64,000 bases of DNA from Doryteuthis pealeii (Eukaryota > Mollusca > Cephalopoda > Myopsida > Loliginidae), in NCBI GenBank assembly GCA_023376005.1, contig CM042179.1:19184419-19248418 (forward strand), written 5' to 3'. This document shows, piece by piece, positions 29,446-42,360 of this stretch. Made by a program: the position numbers and the translations under genes. The notes below the pieces were generated by a model, which did no database searches, was not told where the DNA came from, and saw only the letters and a list, made by a program, of their open reading frames with translations. Every line of letters begins with the position of its first letter. Position 1 is the first letter of the stretch.

Positions 29446-32325
29446 TGTAGTATTCTATTTACTCCCTGCCCTCTGAACTTATCTCCCTTTGACCCTTCGG
29501 GGTTAACCCCCTTACTACCGTTCTTCTTTTTAGAATTATGTAGTCATTTATTCGCCATTAAAGCCTTATTTACAGGTCTCCTGAGTTTATTCAATACTTC
29601 AAAATACTTCAATTTAATGGCGAATAAATTTACGAGAACTAGTCAAACATTAAAAATGACAAATTCCTCAAACCAAAATGCACTGGATTTCACCGAACTC
29701 CCCCTCAGCGGATAGGGACTTTAAGCATTGTACCCTCGAACTAGCGCTGACAGGTTGATCTACCCAGGCAAGTGATACTGACAAACTCGATGCCTTTATT
29801 ACATTTGTCTCTCCGACAGTATATGAGTACATAGTGGAATGTGACAATTATGAGACAGCTCTATCTTCTGAAGGACTTGTACATCAAGCCAAAGAACAGG
29901 TGTATGCGAGACACGAACTAGCCAGTAGGTGCCAAAAAGAGGATGAATCGATAGTGGATTATGTGAGACATTTCCTCACTCGGAAAAGCTTGAATTCAAA
30001 GCGGTAAGCGCTATACAGAACCGAGATGATAGTATTAGAGATGCTTTCATCAGGGACTACGGTCACAAACTATGAGGCAACGTCTACTGGAAAACAAAAC
30101 ATTAGACTTGACTACAGCCGTTGACCAAGCATAGGCATCGCCCAAAAACAGTCGGGATTACATATACATCAACAGATGCCAGCCACTTAATTCCATAACG
30201 GTGAGAGAAGAAGACCCTCCATGTACATGTGCAATTACCACAGCGAAAACTTTTAAAAGTAAGTGTCCTTATTGTGCTGGTTACCGTCACAAATGAAATA
30301 CTTCCTGCTAAAGAGGCTACTTGTTTTAAATGTCGGAGGAGGGTCATTTTTCGAAGGCGTGTCAAACAATGTAGTCACCCACGTCAGCAGCGATGTTGCC
30401 GACCACTACTACTACTACTACTACTACAACTCCTCGCTACTATTATTTCAGCTTCTTCGGAACTGCTAAAGACGAGCCACAGTGATTGTGTTGGTGATAA
30501 CGAGGAGGCTGTGGCCCTAGCTGATACAGGAAGCTCGGGTCGTTTATTCGTTTAAATATGTTAAGAAACGAAAACTAAAGATGGTCTCTGCTACTGAAAC
30601 GTATCCATGGCTTCGTCATCATTTAAATTCTCCATAAAAGGACTCTTACATTGGAAAAAAACCTCTTGGGTGGGCCTATCCCAACACTAGACTTGGTGTT
30701 GGAAGACCTGTTGCTGTGACTGATACTGGGCCAAGACTTTATGAGTCAACACTCTGAGGTATCATTGTATTCGGGGCGCAGGAAGGGCCTTCATATTCTA
30801 ATTCGTCTTCTTGCAGTGTTCCGTCTGCTTCAGTGGACATGCCATTGTTGTTTTCCAACCTGACTCCAGACTGCAAGCCTATAGCCACTAAATCACGTAG
30901 ACTCTGAAATGATGACAAACAGTTTGTACAGTCCGAGATTGAGATGATGTGAAGGAAGTTATCGAGGAAAGCATGTCTCCTGAGGTCCAGGTCTAATCAT
31001 AGCCAATGAACAGTCAACGGTAGATTACAGCCAGACAATCAACAGGTTCACCCGCCTCGATGCCTATCCATTTCCAAGAATAGATGATCTGGTTTACAAG
31101 GTGTCTGGTTTCAGATATTTTAGTTCTTTGGACCTGAAGAGCGCCTACCACCAAATAACCATCAGAAATGAAGAGAACATACACAGCTTTTGAAGTTAAT
31201 GTAAACTCTATCAGTTTTGCAGAGTTCCATTTGGAGTACACATGGTAGCCTGCTTCCAAAGAACTATAGACAATATTATCAAGAACATAACCTCGGTGGA
31301 ACTACGCTATGTGGACAACATCATTGTTGCAAGGAGACACAAGAGGAACATGATGGGAATTTGGAGCGATTCCGGGAAAGTGCGAAGTACAACCTAACGT
31401 TCAATGAAAATAAATCAATTATTTCAACTGAGTCAGTCGATTCCTGGGCTATACCATCACCCATGGGTCACTAAAACCCGACGCGGACAGACTACGACCC
31501 TTAAAAAAAACTGCCAATCCCAAAGGATAAAACCTCCTTACGTCGAATAGTTGACTATTCTAAAATGAAAAGGTCATATTTAATCACATACAAACCATAC
31601 CCTTTGGTGGAAACGGATGCTTCAAATACTGCCATTGCCGCTACCTTGAATCAAGCTGGTCGCCTGTCACGTTCTTTTCACGGACACTGACGCCCACGGA
31701 ACGCAAACACTCATCAGTTGAAAAGGAAGGCCTATGCAATAATAGAGCATGAAAAAGTGGTCCCACTACCTGGCTGGACGAAGATTTACGATTGTCACTG
31801 ATCAACAGGCCATCCAATTTATGTCCCACTCAAAGAGATTGGGAAAAATAAAGAATAATAAGATCCAATGATGGAGGATGGAATTGGGATGCTATGAGTA
31901 CTACAAATGTATCGACCAGCAAAAATAACATCCCAGCCGACACACTCTCAAGAGCACATTGTGGAGCTATTATTAACAAGGAAAGTTGACAGATCTCCGC
32001 AATCGTCTCTTCCCCGAGAAATAACTGTGAGTTCTCCGTGAGGAGTAAAATATAACCTCGTATAAGAAATCAAGAAAATATGTGCAGAGTGTCCTATATG
32101 TGCTCGATTTAAACCAAGATTCTACACTCCGGAGGCTTCCCATCTTATAAAAGCTACACAGCCTATGGAACGGATCAACATGGACTTCAAAGCACATTAT
32201 CTTCTGCTTCTAGGAACCGCTACTTACTGACAGTAGTAGATGAGTATTCCCGTTTGCCTTCCCATTTACTAACATGACGCGGAAACAATTATGTTGTTCT
32301 TAACCAATTTTTGCAGTGTTTAGGA
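29446..32325 (+). pseudogene. Decayed Gypsy-like element B (LTR to integrase), embedded in element C
   Basis: The LTR begins TGTAGTATTCTA at 29446 and ends near 29610. Gag begins MANKFTRTSQ near 29620 and includes VSPTVYEYIVECDNYET. A zinc-knuckle region (CPYCAG; CFKCRR) lies at 30270-30370, followed by a CTA repeat. The protease is ALADTGSS at about 30517. RT carries YPFPRIDDL and SLDLKSAYHQI near 31070-31160; its catalytic box reads YVDN, not YVDD. RNase H is VETDASNTA near 31610. Integrase finger and core run to about 32325, where sequence switches to element C. No 3' LTR remains. Confidence 0.8.
30401..30430. repeat. (CTA)n microsatellite in the gag/protease linker of element B
   Basis: Short uninterrupted CTA array that reads as a polyThr or polyTyr tract in the gag frames. 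Confidence 0.8.
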
Positions 32326-33990
32326 GAACACACATCGTCTCTGTCCCAAATATTTGATTTTATTCATGAAAAATTCACCTTTTTTGTCTTTCAGCTTGAA
32401 ACCATAGTTTTGAATCCTTCTAAAAACCTCAAACATTTTTCTTGTGTTCTTCTGGGTTTCACTTTTCAGCAAAATATCATCTGCAAAGTGAAGTCCACTA
32501 AGCATTGTATCCATTACTTGCTGTAAAATAGCTGGGCAACCTTGATACCAAAAGCTAAATAATCAAATTTATACATTCCTCAATGTGTGTTTATCGTAAG
32601 TGAATTGGAACATTGGTTGTCCACTTCAATCTGCAGATGTGTGTGGTTTAGGTTGATTTTCAAAAATATCTGACCCACACTAAGTTGTGCAAAAACCTCT
32701 TCTAGCTCTGGAAGTGGGTAATGATAACTTTAGAGGACATTGTTTAAACCCTCGGAGAAATCCGTGCAGACACGTATCTCTTTAGACTTTTTCTTTATAT
32801 ATACCATTGGTGAAGCCCAATCGCTATAATTAACTTTAAATAAAACATCGATTCCCCCCCCCCCCAAGTCTGTCCTGCTCGTCATTGATCTGTTTTACCA
32901 ATGCAAAAGGTACATTCTTTTTCTTTTTGAAAACTGGTTATACATTTCAGCTCATTTAGCTTTCATTTTATTACACCTGCCTAAACCCCTAAAAAATACA
33001 TATGAGAATTTTATTTTTAATTCTTTAAATTTTCTGCTTCATTGGTAAAAACTTTTACTTCTTAGTATAATGAACTAATTGGACTAATCTATAACTTAAA
33101 CTGATTCATCCATTCATTCCAAAAATGTTATTTGTATTTTTCATTACAATCTTAATTTCAATGTTTTCTCATTAAACATCACATTTCCCCCTCAAATTTT
33201 ATTTTTTGTCCTGTAACACTACAAGCAATTTTCTTGGTAACCAATAATTTTGCTTTTCCTAATTTTCCTAGATGTATATGTTTATTATGCTTAAGTTGGA
33301 ACTGATATCCAATTGTAATTTGATATTTTTGTTAAGGATTTTTTACTTGCACAAATTTCCTATATTTCTGAATGGTAATTTCATTAACAACTTTAATGTT
33401 TTAACAAAATTTGTTTTACAGTTACTTTTCTTATGTCTTTTTTTTTTTTCAACAGAAACATTCTTTATTTTTGTATGGACAGTCATTATAAAAATGTAAT
33501 TCTCCACATGCGTAAACAAGGGCTAGGAGTAATATTTTTTTTGTCACTTAATTTTCTTGATGCACTTTTTAATTGTGCAACACACTGCTTACTTCAATAT
33601 CTTTAGCATTTTGTCAGACATTTATAAATCTTTGACAATCTTCTGTTAGGTTTTGCAAAGTAAATTCATTTTCAAGTTTATTTAAAACTCTTCTCCTGAT
33701 TTCAGCGTCTTTTGTTGACACCAACCCCTGAACAAATATCAGGCATTTAGAATTATCCGGGTTTAATTCTGCCAGTTTGAATCCCTCACACTGATTGTTC
33801 ACAATGCTAGCAAATGTTTTTGAGCTGAACAATTCAGAAAGCAAAGTAACTGTTTCTTTAAATGTTAGGTCAGAAGTCTTTTTTTTTCTTTTTCAGTAAA
33901 ATGTAATTTACAAACTTTGTGTATTCAATAGCGTCTAATCTTAGCAAAAATCTAACCTTTTTGTGGTCAGACCAATTTACACAGTCTGTT
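32326..33990 (-). pseudogene. Decayed Gypsy-like element C, gag to RT
   Basis: On the minus strand, Gag lies at 33844-33614 (KCLIFVQGLVSTKDAEIRRR then KLENEFTLQNLTEDCQRFIN). RT lies at about 32820-32330 with WASPMVYIKKKSKEIRVC, YPLPELEEVFAQL and FADDILLKSETQ (active site read as FADD), followed by KIKYLGQ. RNase H is missing, and integrase lies beyond element B at 28880-29440. The protease is not distinguishable. Confidence 0.8.
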
Positions 33991-34019
33991 TTGTAAATGT
34001 TTTCATATTGACTGAAATG

Positions 34020-34520
34020 AACAAAAAAGTTACCTCCTCATCTGTACTATATGTGTGTATATATGCTGTATTAAAATGAAAATGTTGAATAATCTTGTAA
34101 ACTTAAAAAAAATCTAAAAAAATCTTGATATCCCTACTTTTTATTCCCAAATAATGGGTTCTAGCATGGAGATACATAAAATTTAAGTGCAGAATCAGAA
34201 AGAACATACAATTTTACATAAGAATGCAAAGTTTTATCAAAATTACTCCAGAAATAAAGAAATGGTGAAGAAATTACTAAATTTCTTTTCAATTAGTCCA
34301 TGATTTGACATGTTTTAACCAAAATTTTTTTTTTTTTTTTTTTTTTTAACAAAATCATGTCCACTTTTGTACCCCCCAATTTCGGGGCTTTAAATTCTCA
34401 TAACTTTTGAACCACTGGGACATTTGCATAATTTGAACAGTTCTGAACCCCATTTACAAAACTCTATATAACTAACATGATTAAATAATAATCTCCAAAT
34501 AAAAAAAAAATCAACTTGGG
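34020..34520 (-). repeat. Repeat X, minus-strand copy 1
   Basis: Reverse-complement blocks of 39085-39560: TATATGTGTATATATG, GGTTCTAGCATGGAGATAC, CAAAATCATGTCCACTTTTG and CATAACTTTTGAACC. Includes a 25-T run near 34330. Confidence 0.75.
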
Positions 34521-34537
34521 AATGTAGCATTCCCAGT

Positions 34538-34570
<33 letters not shown>
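34500..34570. repeat. Short palindrome at the end of repeat X
   Basis: AAAAATCAACTTGGGAATG, then TA, then CATTCCCAGTTGATTTTT: inverted repeat X termini meet head to head. Ends in a T run. Confidence 0.75.
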
Positions 34571-34572
<2 letters not shown>

Positions 34573-34639
34573 GCAGGAACTTTTTTTTTCTTTTCTGACC
34601 TTTGTAGGCGAAACCACAATATACCAAAGTTGATGGAGA

Positions 34640-35200
34640 TTTTTTTTAAAGTATAAGATAAGCAAAAAGAGCACTATATAATTAATAGAAGATAGTCTCA
34701 AAATTATTTTTGTATATAATGTATGAAATTTTAATGATAGTATACCGTCGTTTTTTTTTTTTTTTTGTCAAACTTTCAATTTTGGAAAAAAAACTAACTT
34801 GGGTAAACAAAGCTGCACACGCAGGACAGGCGTTGTTAAATAAAATTATATAAAGAGTTATTCTATTTCTTGTATGTAATACAACATAGCAGGTATTTAA
34901 AAAGGTATTTTAAAGTCCAAAGTGATATTGTTTATATAAATTAATACTATATATGTGTATATATGCCGTATTAGAATTAAAATATTGAATAATCTTGTGG
35001 TAAACTTTTTAAAAAATCAAAAAAACGTTGATGTCCCTACTTCTTATTCCCTAAATAATGGGTTCTAGCATGGAGATACATAAAATTTGAGTGCATTATC
35101 AGAAAGAACATACAATTTTACATAAATTACACAGCTCTATTTAACTAATATGATTAAATAACCAAAAAAAAAAATCAACTGGGAATACTATTCTAGGGAC
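34640..35200 (-). repeat. Repeat X, minus-strand copy 2 (internally deleted)
   Basis: Shares with 34020-34300 the TATATGTGTATATATG and GGGTTCTAGCATGGAGATAC blocks in direct order, preceded by ACAACATAGCAGGT and AACAAAGCTG blocks that match 39610-39700 inverted. The middle block with CATAACTTTTGAACC is missing. Confidence 0.7.
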
Positions 35201-35209
35201 TGGCAAACC

Positions 35210-35365
35210 GAGCCTAATGTGTTTTTGACAAAATGACTTTAGCCCCCCTACAGAAAATAATTTACCAAAAATCAGGAAATTAGCGGATTTTAATGAAATT
35301 TTCAGTGTTTATGTATCAATGAATGATCTTTATAATGCATTATTTATTTTATTTCAAAACTTTCT

Positions 35366-35397
<32 letters not shown>

Positions 35398-36238
35398 CAG
35401 ATCACTTAATTTTGACCCCCCTTGTGTTGGGGGCGTAAAATGTTTTGCAAGTTGATCATATTTGATACTAATTACAGTATAAATAATGAGATAAAAGACC
35501 GAAGTTATGAATAGAAAAAAAAATTTTTTACGGTTGCGCTTCTATGAGAAAATAAGTATTGAAAAATAAAATGTAAAAAATAATAAATAATTAATTTTGG
35601 AGATTTCTTTTTACTCTTTTCGATAATTATTTAATTGGTTATTATTTTATAAAAGAAAAAAATTATACATCAATGTTTTTTCTGCTTAAAAAGAGGAGGG
35701 GGTACATTTTCAATCGAGTTTTTCTTTAAAACGTATACTTTGTTTGACTAAAATAAGGTTTGCAGTAAGTAGATATTTATTTTTAGAATCTAAAAATATA
35801 ACATTTTAAACTTAACATCAGGATTTTCATATTTTGAATGAATTTTTATATATTAATTTTTATAGCAAAAATACTAAATTAAAGTTTTGAAATAAAATAA
35901 CTGATGCATTATAAAATTCATTAATTGTTAAATCAATACTGAAAATTTAATTAAAATCGGATAATTACCTGATTTTTGGTAAAAATTTTTTCCATCCCAA
36001 ATGTTACGTTAAAATTGTAAACAAGTGCCTAAAACCATTGAAAAACAGCCAAAATGGCGGATCGCATCAAAATTGACCAAAACAAATAGTTTTAAATCTT
36101 TTAAAATAAACTGCATATGTAATTATATTTTCTTTTTTTTTTAATGGTTATTATGCTACTACTTATCGATTTTTAGACAAAGTCTAACCTTAAATAATAG
36201 ATTTAATTATTCTTAATTCGCTTTTAAAACTCGTATCC

Positions 36239-36280
<42 letters not shown>
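35210..36280 (+). repeat. Foldback repeat F, copy 1
   Basis: Outer arms of about 100 bp at 35265-35368 and 35876-35985 are inverted repeats (AATGAAATTTTCAGTG / CACTGAAAATTTAATT-type; TAATGCATTATTT / GATGCATTATAAA). The core contains TTTTGACCCCCCTTGTG and GGGGGCGTAAAATG and later GGAGGGGGTACATTTTC. A common right extension ends in a 37-T run at 36241. Non-coding, probably a non-autonomous TIR element. Confidence 0.75.
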
Positions 36281-36674
36281 ACTCCTATACTATTCTTATA
36301 GAAAATTTTGAATTAACAAACTTGCATATGAACAAGTTTTGTGCAGGATAAGAATTCTTCAGATGTTCAATAAAACATTTAATTTTTACAAATATCACAG
36401 GACAAATTTATCCTTCATGAAATAGTATTTACTAAAGCTGAAGTTGCTAGTGAAAAAGATTCAACTTTTAATATAGCTCAAGATTTTTGGATGAGTGACT
36501 TATGAAAACGGTTTTACTTAAATAAAGCAAACCATCTTTGTTGTATATGAAATGGAAATATATTTCTGTATAACTTGTTAGTTGTGTGATATTCTATTAA
36601 TTTTAGGAAAAGAGTATAGGTATGCAGAAAAGATCTGAATAACACTTTAAAAATATACTGGAATAACTTTAAAA

Positions 36675-36705
<31 letters not shown>

Positions 36706-36829
36706 GAGACCCTGGTAACAGAATATCAAACTAAAAGAATATAAAGCAAGTGTTGTGGTTGAAACAAAACAAAAAACATGTTGCTAATACCATACTCATT
36801 GTTATGAAGTAAATCAGTCTATGGAACAC

Positions 36830-36920
36830 ACGTTATCATCAGGCAATTGTAGTAGCAGTCTGCCTTGCCACTGAGGCAGACTGCTTTTATAGTATTCTCA
36901 TTTGCATATGATACTGCACT
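36830..36920 (-). repeat. LTR-like fragment with TATA box and hairpin
   Basis: The minus strand reads TATAAAAGCAGTCTGCCTCA then GTGGCAAGGCAGACTGC, a TATA box followed by an inverted repeat. A diverged version is at 28530-28570 next to element C, so this may be a stray piece of its LTR. Confidence 0.5.
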
Positions 36921-36939
36921 CATAATATCTGAAGTTATA

Positions 36940-38072
36940 AGGTTTGGCTGAAAAGTTCACAGGCTGATAAAGATACACTCATGGAATGTGACAAAATGAG
37001 TTTTTCAACAGTCCTTGTGGGCCACACACTTCTTCCATCAGTGTTGCAGTGCTTGGATCTCATTGGTGAAGAAGCTTTTATTCAGTCATCAACAGCAGAT
37101 CCAGTGCATCCTCACTATGATAGTGGTTCCTACACAAGTGTTTTTATCATGATAGAAAAACGGATGAATAGGAAAAGTGATCAAACAGTTCAAAGCCAGT
37201 CATACACAGCAGCTATTGAAACCAAGGACTTGTTTCATCAGTTTTCCTTATGAACTTGGTATTTGACTGTACACTCCATTGATGGTGTGGCTCTTTTAAA
37301 GATATTCATTAAAAACAATGCCCTTTGAATTTAAAAAAATAAAACTGAAGACCTCAAGTTCCCTGCAGATGAAATGGCCTTTGATGCAGGTGAGGCAGGG
37401 TGTTTCCATTGTATGGATTGTCTCTGGGTCAGTGATAAACCCAACACTCCTCTTGGGTTAGGAAATGTTCAAGGAAACCAGTTGGATCTGCCACAATATT
37501 GGATTTCCCAGTGATGGTATCGGGATATAGCGCCCCTTGAGCAGGAACTTTTGATAGGTATCGGGATATAGCGCCCCTTGAGCAGGAACTTTTACTTCAT
37601 GTCAAGTTCATTGTGCAGAATATTCTCAAATCTCATATGATATATGCAAATAACATTGGTTATTTGATTTATAGTACTGTCATCCATCACCATGTGGTGA
37701 ACACAATATTTTCTCCTATGGTGTCACTTGCAGGATGTCCAGACATTCGGTTAGGTCATCTTCAAGACTAACCCATCCACTCTAAAATTCAGCTGCTCAC
37801 TGTCGATAGATCTGGAGTATCATCCCTTAATATGGCAACCATATCAGTCTGAATGTTATTGGGGGTTAGACCCTTTTTCTGCAGGTTTAATTTGATAACC
37901 CCACAATGTCCAATTGTTATTTTTGAAGTCTTTGAACAATCAGATGTCAGTTTAGCAGGAAATAAACAATGCAGTTGTAAGAGTTGAAATTAATATATAC
38001 AAAACTATAAAGGAGTAATGCAAAAGCGTTACTTCTTTATAGTCAGCATATGAACCTTTCAGACGACCCTTG
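36940..38072 (+). mobile_element. Mariner-like TIR element, decayed
   Basis: Ends are imperfect inverted repeats: AAGGTTTGGCTGAAAAGTTC at 36940 against the reverse complement of 38041-38072 (AGGGTCGTCTGAAAGGTTCA); both continue into GCTGA. Length of about 1.13 kb suits a Tc1/mariner-type element, but the interior has no transposase motif I can name. It includes a 90-aa frame at 36981-37253 of unknown content. Confidence 0.5.
37516..37592. repeat. Two ~37-bp direct repeats
   Basis: GGTATCGGGATATAGCGCCC...GCAGGAACTTTT occurs twice, the second copy starting at about 37556. A local duplication inside the mariner-like element. Confidence 0.9.
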
Positions 38073-38459
38073 TATTTTATATTTTCAATTTTGTCAACAT
38101 TGTAAAAATCTAGTTTCTTTTGCACATTATAAAGATTTATAATGCAAATTTTTAAAATATGATTATAAATTTTTTCAAATCATACTCTTCTCTTTTGTAG
38201 AGGTTATTTAAAAAAAAATCTTTATAACAAATCTGTAAACAATATAAGTTACAGTGGGAATTTTCTGAAATTAATAAAAATGACAACTTTTGATTCTAAC
38301 CATCAGCCAAAACGGATTAGTAATATTACATTTTATGATGAATTATTCCTACAGTTGTGTTTTCAGAATGAAATTCTAAAAAAATTTACAAAATTTACTA
38401 TCTTACAAGAAACAATCCTAAAAAGGAGTAGTGGGCTATCAAGTCATGCTGACAACACT

Positions 38460-38985
38460 GATACTATGACTTTTGCTAACTATACCCATCAGTCATCCAG
38501 AATCTGCACAGCTGATTGATGTAGGTTTTTGCTGGTCATTCCAAGATGGTGTGTCCATGTGTAGTTGTACACAGGAAAACATTGTAGATAAGATATTACT
38601 ACTTAGGTGTGTGAACTGGTCTACTAAATTTAGAGGCTTACCATCTCATATAAAACATGAATTCTGTTTTATCCGAGTTTGCATAGAGGCCAATGACTCT
38701 TGCTGCTTTCTCTTGGCTATGTAGCAGTGATTTTACTTGTGCTGGTGTATTTGCAAGAAGCACTAAATCTCTGTAATCCACATCTGTAATAGTCTCTATG
38801 GGATATTGCCACCGGCTTGATTTTTTTTTTTTTTTTTTTTTTGTTTAGTGTGAAGCCATTTTCTTTTATGTGATCTAATGACATTAAAAGTACGTAATCT
38901 AGGCATATTATAAATATATATGGTGCTAATGTACCTCTTTGTAGGACTCCAGCAACAATGTCATAGAAATTTGTCACCATCAGGT
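38460..38985 (-). pseudogene. RTE-type LINE RT fragment
   Basis: The minus strand reads GVLQRGTLAPYIFIICLDYVL (RT motif B), DHIKENGFTLNK, then after an A run and break, RVIGLYANSDKTEFM and a C-terminal remnant. The YADD region is missing or scrambled. Motif style is that of RTE-like LINEs. Confidence 0.8.
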
Positions 38986-39084
38986 GAATGAACCATTACT
39001 TTCATATCTTTGTAGGGCATTATTATAATGGTAAGTTTTTTTTATATTTCATTTTTTTTTTTTTTTTTTTTTTTTTTTAGAGAC

Positions 39085-40020
39085 TATATGCTAATAGCAT
39101 TCCCAGTTGATTTTTAAAATTTTATTTGAGGTTGTTATCTAATCACGTTAGTTATATAGAGCTTTGTAAATTGAGTTAAGAACTATTTGAATTATGCAAA
39201 TATCCCCAATGGTTAAAAAGTTATGAGAATTTAAAGCCCCAAAATTGGGGGTACAAAAGTTGACATGATTTTGTTAAAAAAATGTCAAATCATGGACCAC
39301 TTCAAAACAAAAAATTAACTAATTTCTTCACCTTTTCTTTATTTTTGGAGTAATTTTGATAAAACTTTGCATTCTTATGTAAAATTGTATGTTATTTCTG
39401 ATTCTGCACTTAAATTTTATGTATCTCCATGCCAGAACCCATTATTTAGGGAATAAGTAGCAATATCAAGACTTTAAAAAAAAAATTATTTTTCTTTTAT
39501 AAAGTTTACCACAAGATTATTCAACATTTTCATTTTAATACAGCATATATACACATATATAGTATTAATTTATATAAATAACATCTGTTTGGACTTAAAA
39601 AAATACCTTTTTAGATACCTGCTATGTTGTATTACATACAAGAAATAAAATAACTATATAATTTGATTTAACAAAGCCTGCCCCACATGTAGCATGTACA
39701 GCTTTGTTTAAAAATAATACCATTTTAACTCTGCGTAAAAAAAATAATTCAATGGTTAAAAACACATAAGTTACATTTTTAGAAAGATTATTTTCATTTC
39801 TTTCCAACCCTATAAATATTTAAAAAATTGGACCAGAAATAAGTGATGAATTACTATTTAAATTGAAAAATTGGTGCCTGTTGTTTACATTCGAAAGACA
39901 AGTAAATTTGAATTTTGAAAAAAAAAGTTTCAAAGCAAATCCCTGACGGTATACAATCGTTTTTATTTCACATATTATATATGAAAATAATTCTGAGCCA
40001 GTCTTCTATTACTGGTATAC
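39085..40020 (+). repeat. Repeat X, most complete plus-strand copy
   Basis: Begins ATGCTAATAGCATTCCCAGTTGATTTTT and carries all blocks seen singly elsewhere. It ends near GACGGTATACAATCG and CTTCTATTACTGGTATACTA. About 0.9 kb, no coding capacity. Confidence 0.72.
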
Positions 40021-40139
40021 TATGGACCTACTTCTGTTCAAATGACACAAAAGCACAGCTAGATTGTATTTTAGTAAGTGAATAAACAGTGCTATGAACT
40101 GCGAGGCATGCTCCTCTTTTGAAGGAGTATTCACAAATG

Positions 40140-40700
40140 ACAGAATTGTCTCAGGAAAATTATGCCCAATTCTATGTAGAAATAAATAATGAACCAGTAA
40201 ATATATGACTGATGATATATGTAATAACTATTTAGTAAGGAAAAAGTTTGTTCTTCAGGAAACATCAAAAAGGCATATTCCAAATTATGAAAATGAAAAC
40301 TTTGTCAGTGCCCACTTAAAAGCAGCAGCTAAATGCATACCAATTGAGCTAAATACACTGTCCCCTGGGAGACAAAACAGAGAAACAATATTTTAAAAAA
40401 TGCATCTCTATGTAATGTGTAAACTCCAATGTGTAAAATCTTAAGAAAGCTTGTCAAAACAAGTAAAACTTACAAAAGGAACAAATAGAAAACATACGAG
40501 GGCAAATAGAAAATTATCATGGCAAATAGTAAATGAAGTTAGTGGTAGGAAAAGCACCTTGAGATTAAAGCTAAAAGCAGCCAACCAAGAAGATTGACTT
40601 CTGAAGTGGAAAGAACACTCCAATGATCTGTTGGGGGGAAACCCTCCTAAAAATCACAAAATAATACCAAATAAATTGTTAATGGCAAAAAGATCTTATG
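40140..40700 (+). pseudogene. LINE (RTE-like) fragment upstream of the RT
   Basis: Broken frames carry RKFVLQETSKRHIPNYENEN (frame of 40205) and, further on, LSWQIVNEVSGRKSTLRLKL, KAANQED and LKWKEHSNDLLGG. The WQ-VNEVSGRKS and KWKEHF-LLG motifs are typical of the segment between endonuclease and RT in RTE/BovB-like LINEs. Confidence 0.75.
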
Positions 40701-41560
40701 ATAGGCGTACTCAGCCAAGTTCTAAAAACAATATAGACTATACTTATTTTCAAACAAATGTAAAAAAAATCTTATTGAATTTAAAACTACTACTAAAGCA
40801 GTATTAAGACATCTATTTTCCAATATTAAAAGTTTATGTTAATAGTATTAGTTATTTGGTTTGGCAATTTTGGTTTCAATATTAATTTTTTTTCTCTTGA
40901 TACCTTGGTTTCCAGTTGAGTTTCAGTTTTTAATTTAGTATGTTATTTTTTTTCTAAGGAAGGTATTTATTCTCTTGTGTAATAACAAAATTAATCATTG
41001 TGATTTTGTTTTAATTCTTTCAAAACTTAAGAAAATTGGTGGCCTTTTGTTTTTATTGAATTATACCAATACTTGGACCAGATTAAACATTGGTACTGGT
41101 ATCAACTTTCTTTTGAATTGGTTATATTCTTTCCTGTGGTATCTTTTTCAAATGACTGTTTATTACTTGTTTCCATGACCATTTACTACATTGTGTTTCA
41201 AATATGACATTTTCAAGACATTCTTTCCTGTTGCGCAAAATAAATGCTCCATGTACTTTTCAACTTTTGGGTGTAGTCTTTTGAAATGTCTATCATTTTG
41301 GAGGCTTGAGGTTCTATCAACTGATATGTAGGAGTTTTTAAGTAAGGGTAATTAAAAAAAAAAATTATAGACATGCATAAATACTAGTTCACCTGAAAAC
41401 CGTGAATCTGGGTTAAATGGAGAGTATAAAAAATAGGGATTATTAAACTTTTGAATAAATTAACTATAAATACCATATTTATTTATAATTTGGTAAAATA
41501 CAAAAAAAAAAAAGATCATCATAGACTATCTTTATTTTAGACTGTCGAATTAAAGATGAA
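40700..41560. other. No gene recognised
   Basis: A/T-rich DNA. A short frame at 40975-41178 has no recognisable content. Phrases at 41160-41350 (GACATTTTCAAGACATTCT, TTTTGGAGGCTTGAGGTTCT) recur at 47810-47890, marking a dispersed repeat. Confidence 0.5.
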
Positions 41561-42360
41561 AAATCAAATTTGAACTCTTTTTTATTGAAGAGTTCAAAAA
41601 AGGACATTAAACATTAGAAACTGCAATATCAACCAAGAATTTGTCCAGTCAATCCATAATGGAGATAAGACCATTGAAGAGACTGTGATTAATAACAACC
41701 AATTGAAGGCCATTGTTGAAGTGTGTGTACACAAAACGGCTCAAGTTGCAAAAGAACTAAACATTGACATTAGTTTGACACTTGCATTAAGGTGGGAAAT
41801 CAAAACTAGACAAATAAGTTTTTTTTAAAGTTTTTTTAAATGGCATGAAGTCTGCTTCATATGTCAATTTAAAGAAAAGAAAATTGACAAAGTCTGTTCT
41901 GTAATAAATGTTGCATTTATTGATTGATATGGTGAAAAATGGACTTTTTGTTGAAACATGATATAGAGCTGGGGTGAAGCACAAAAACCTTCCCTAAAGC
42001 AAAATTGAATCAAAAGAAAGTTAGTCACTGTTTGGTTGATACGGGGAATTATTTACTATAACTTGAATCCTGGTAAAACCATCATGCTACAGTATTGCTA
42101 AAAAATTCACAAAATGCACAAATAACTGGTAAATCAAAAATAACATTCTTTTCTATGACAATACCCAACCACATGTCTCACAGAATTCAAATGAACTGGG
42201 CTACAAAACTCAGCTTATTCATCAAACTTTGTAGATTAATGGCCTCTTTTCAAGCATCTCTACAACTTTCTGCTAGAGATTAAGAACTAATCTACAGCTC
42301 TTCAAATAATCCATTATTTCAAGAACTCTAGAATTATATACTACTATGGATTATTATTGG
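41560..42360 (+). pseudogene. Mariner-family transposase relic
   Basis: Broken frames preserve EEFKKGH, LKAIVEVCVHKTAQVAKELN (second helix-turn-helix region), LESW-NHHATV and FFSMTIPNHMSHRIQMNWATKL, where the family has a DN-RPH block; here Asp-Asn is altered. The stops make it dead. Confidence 0.7.
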
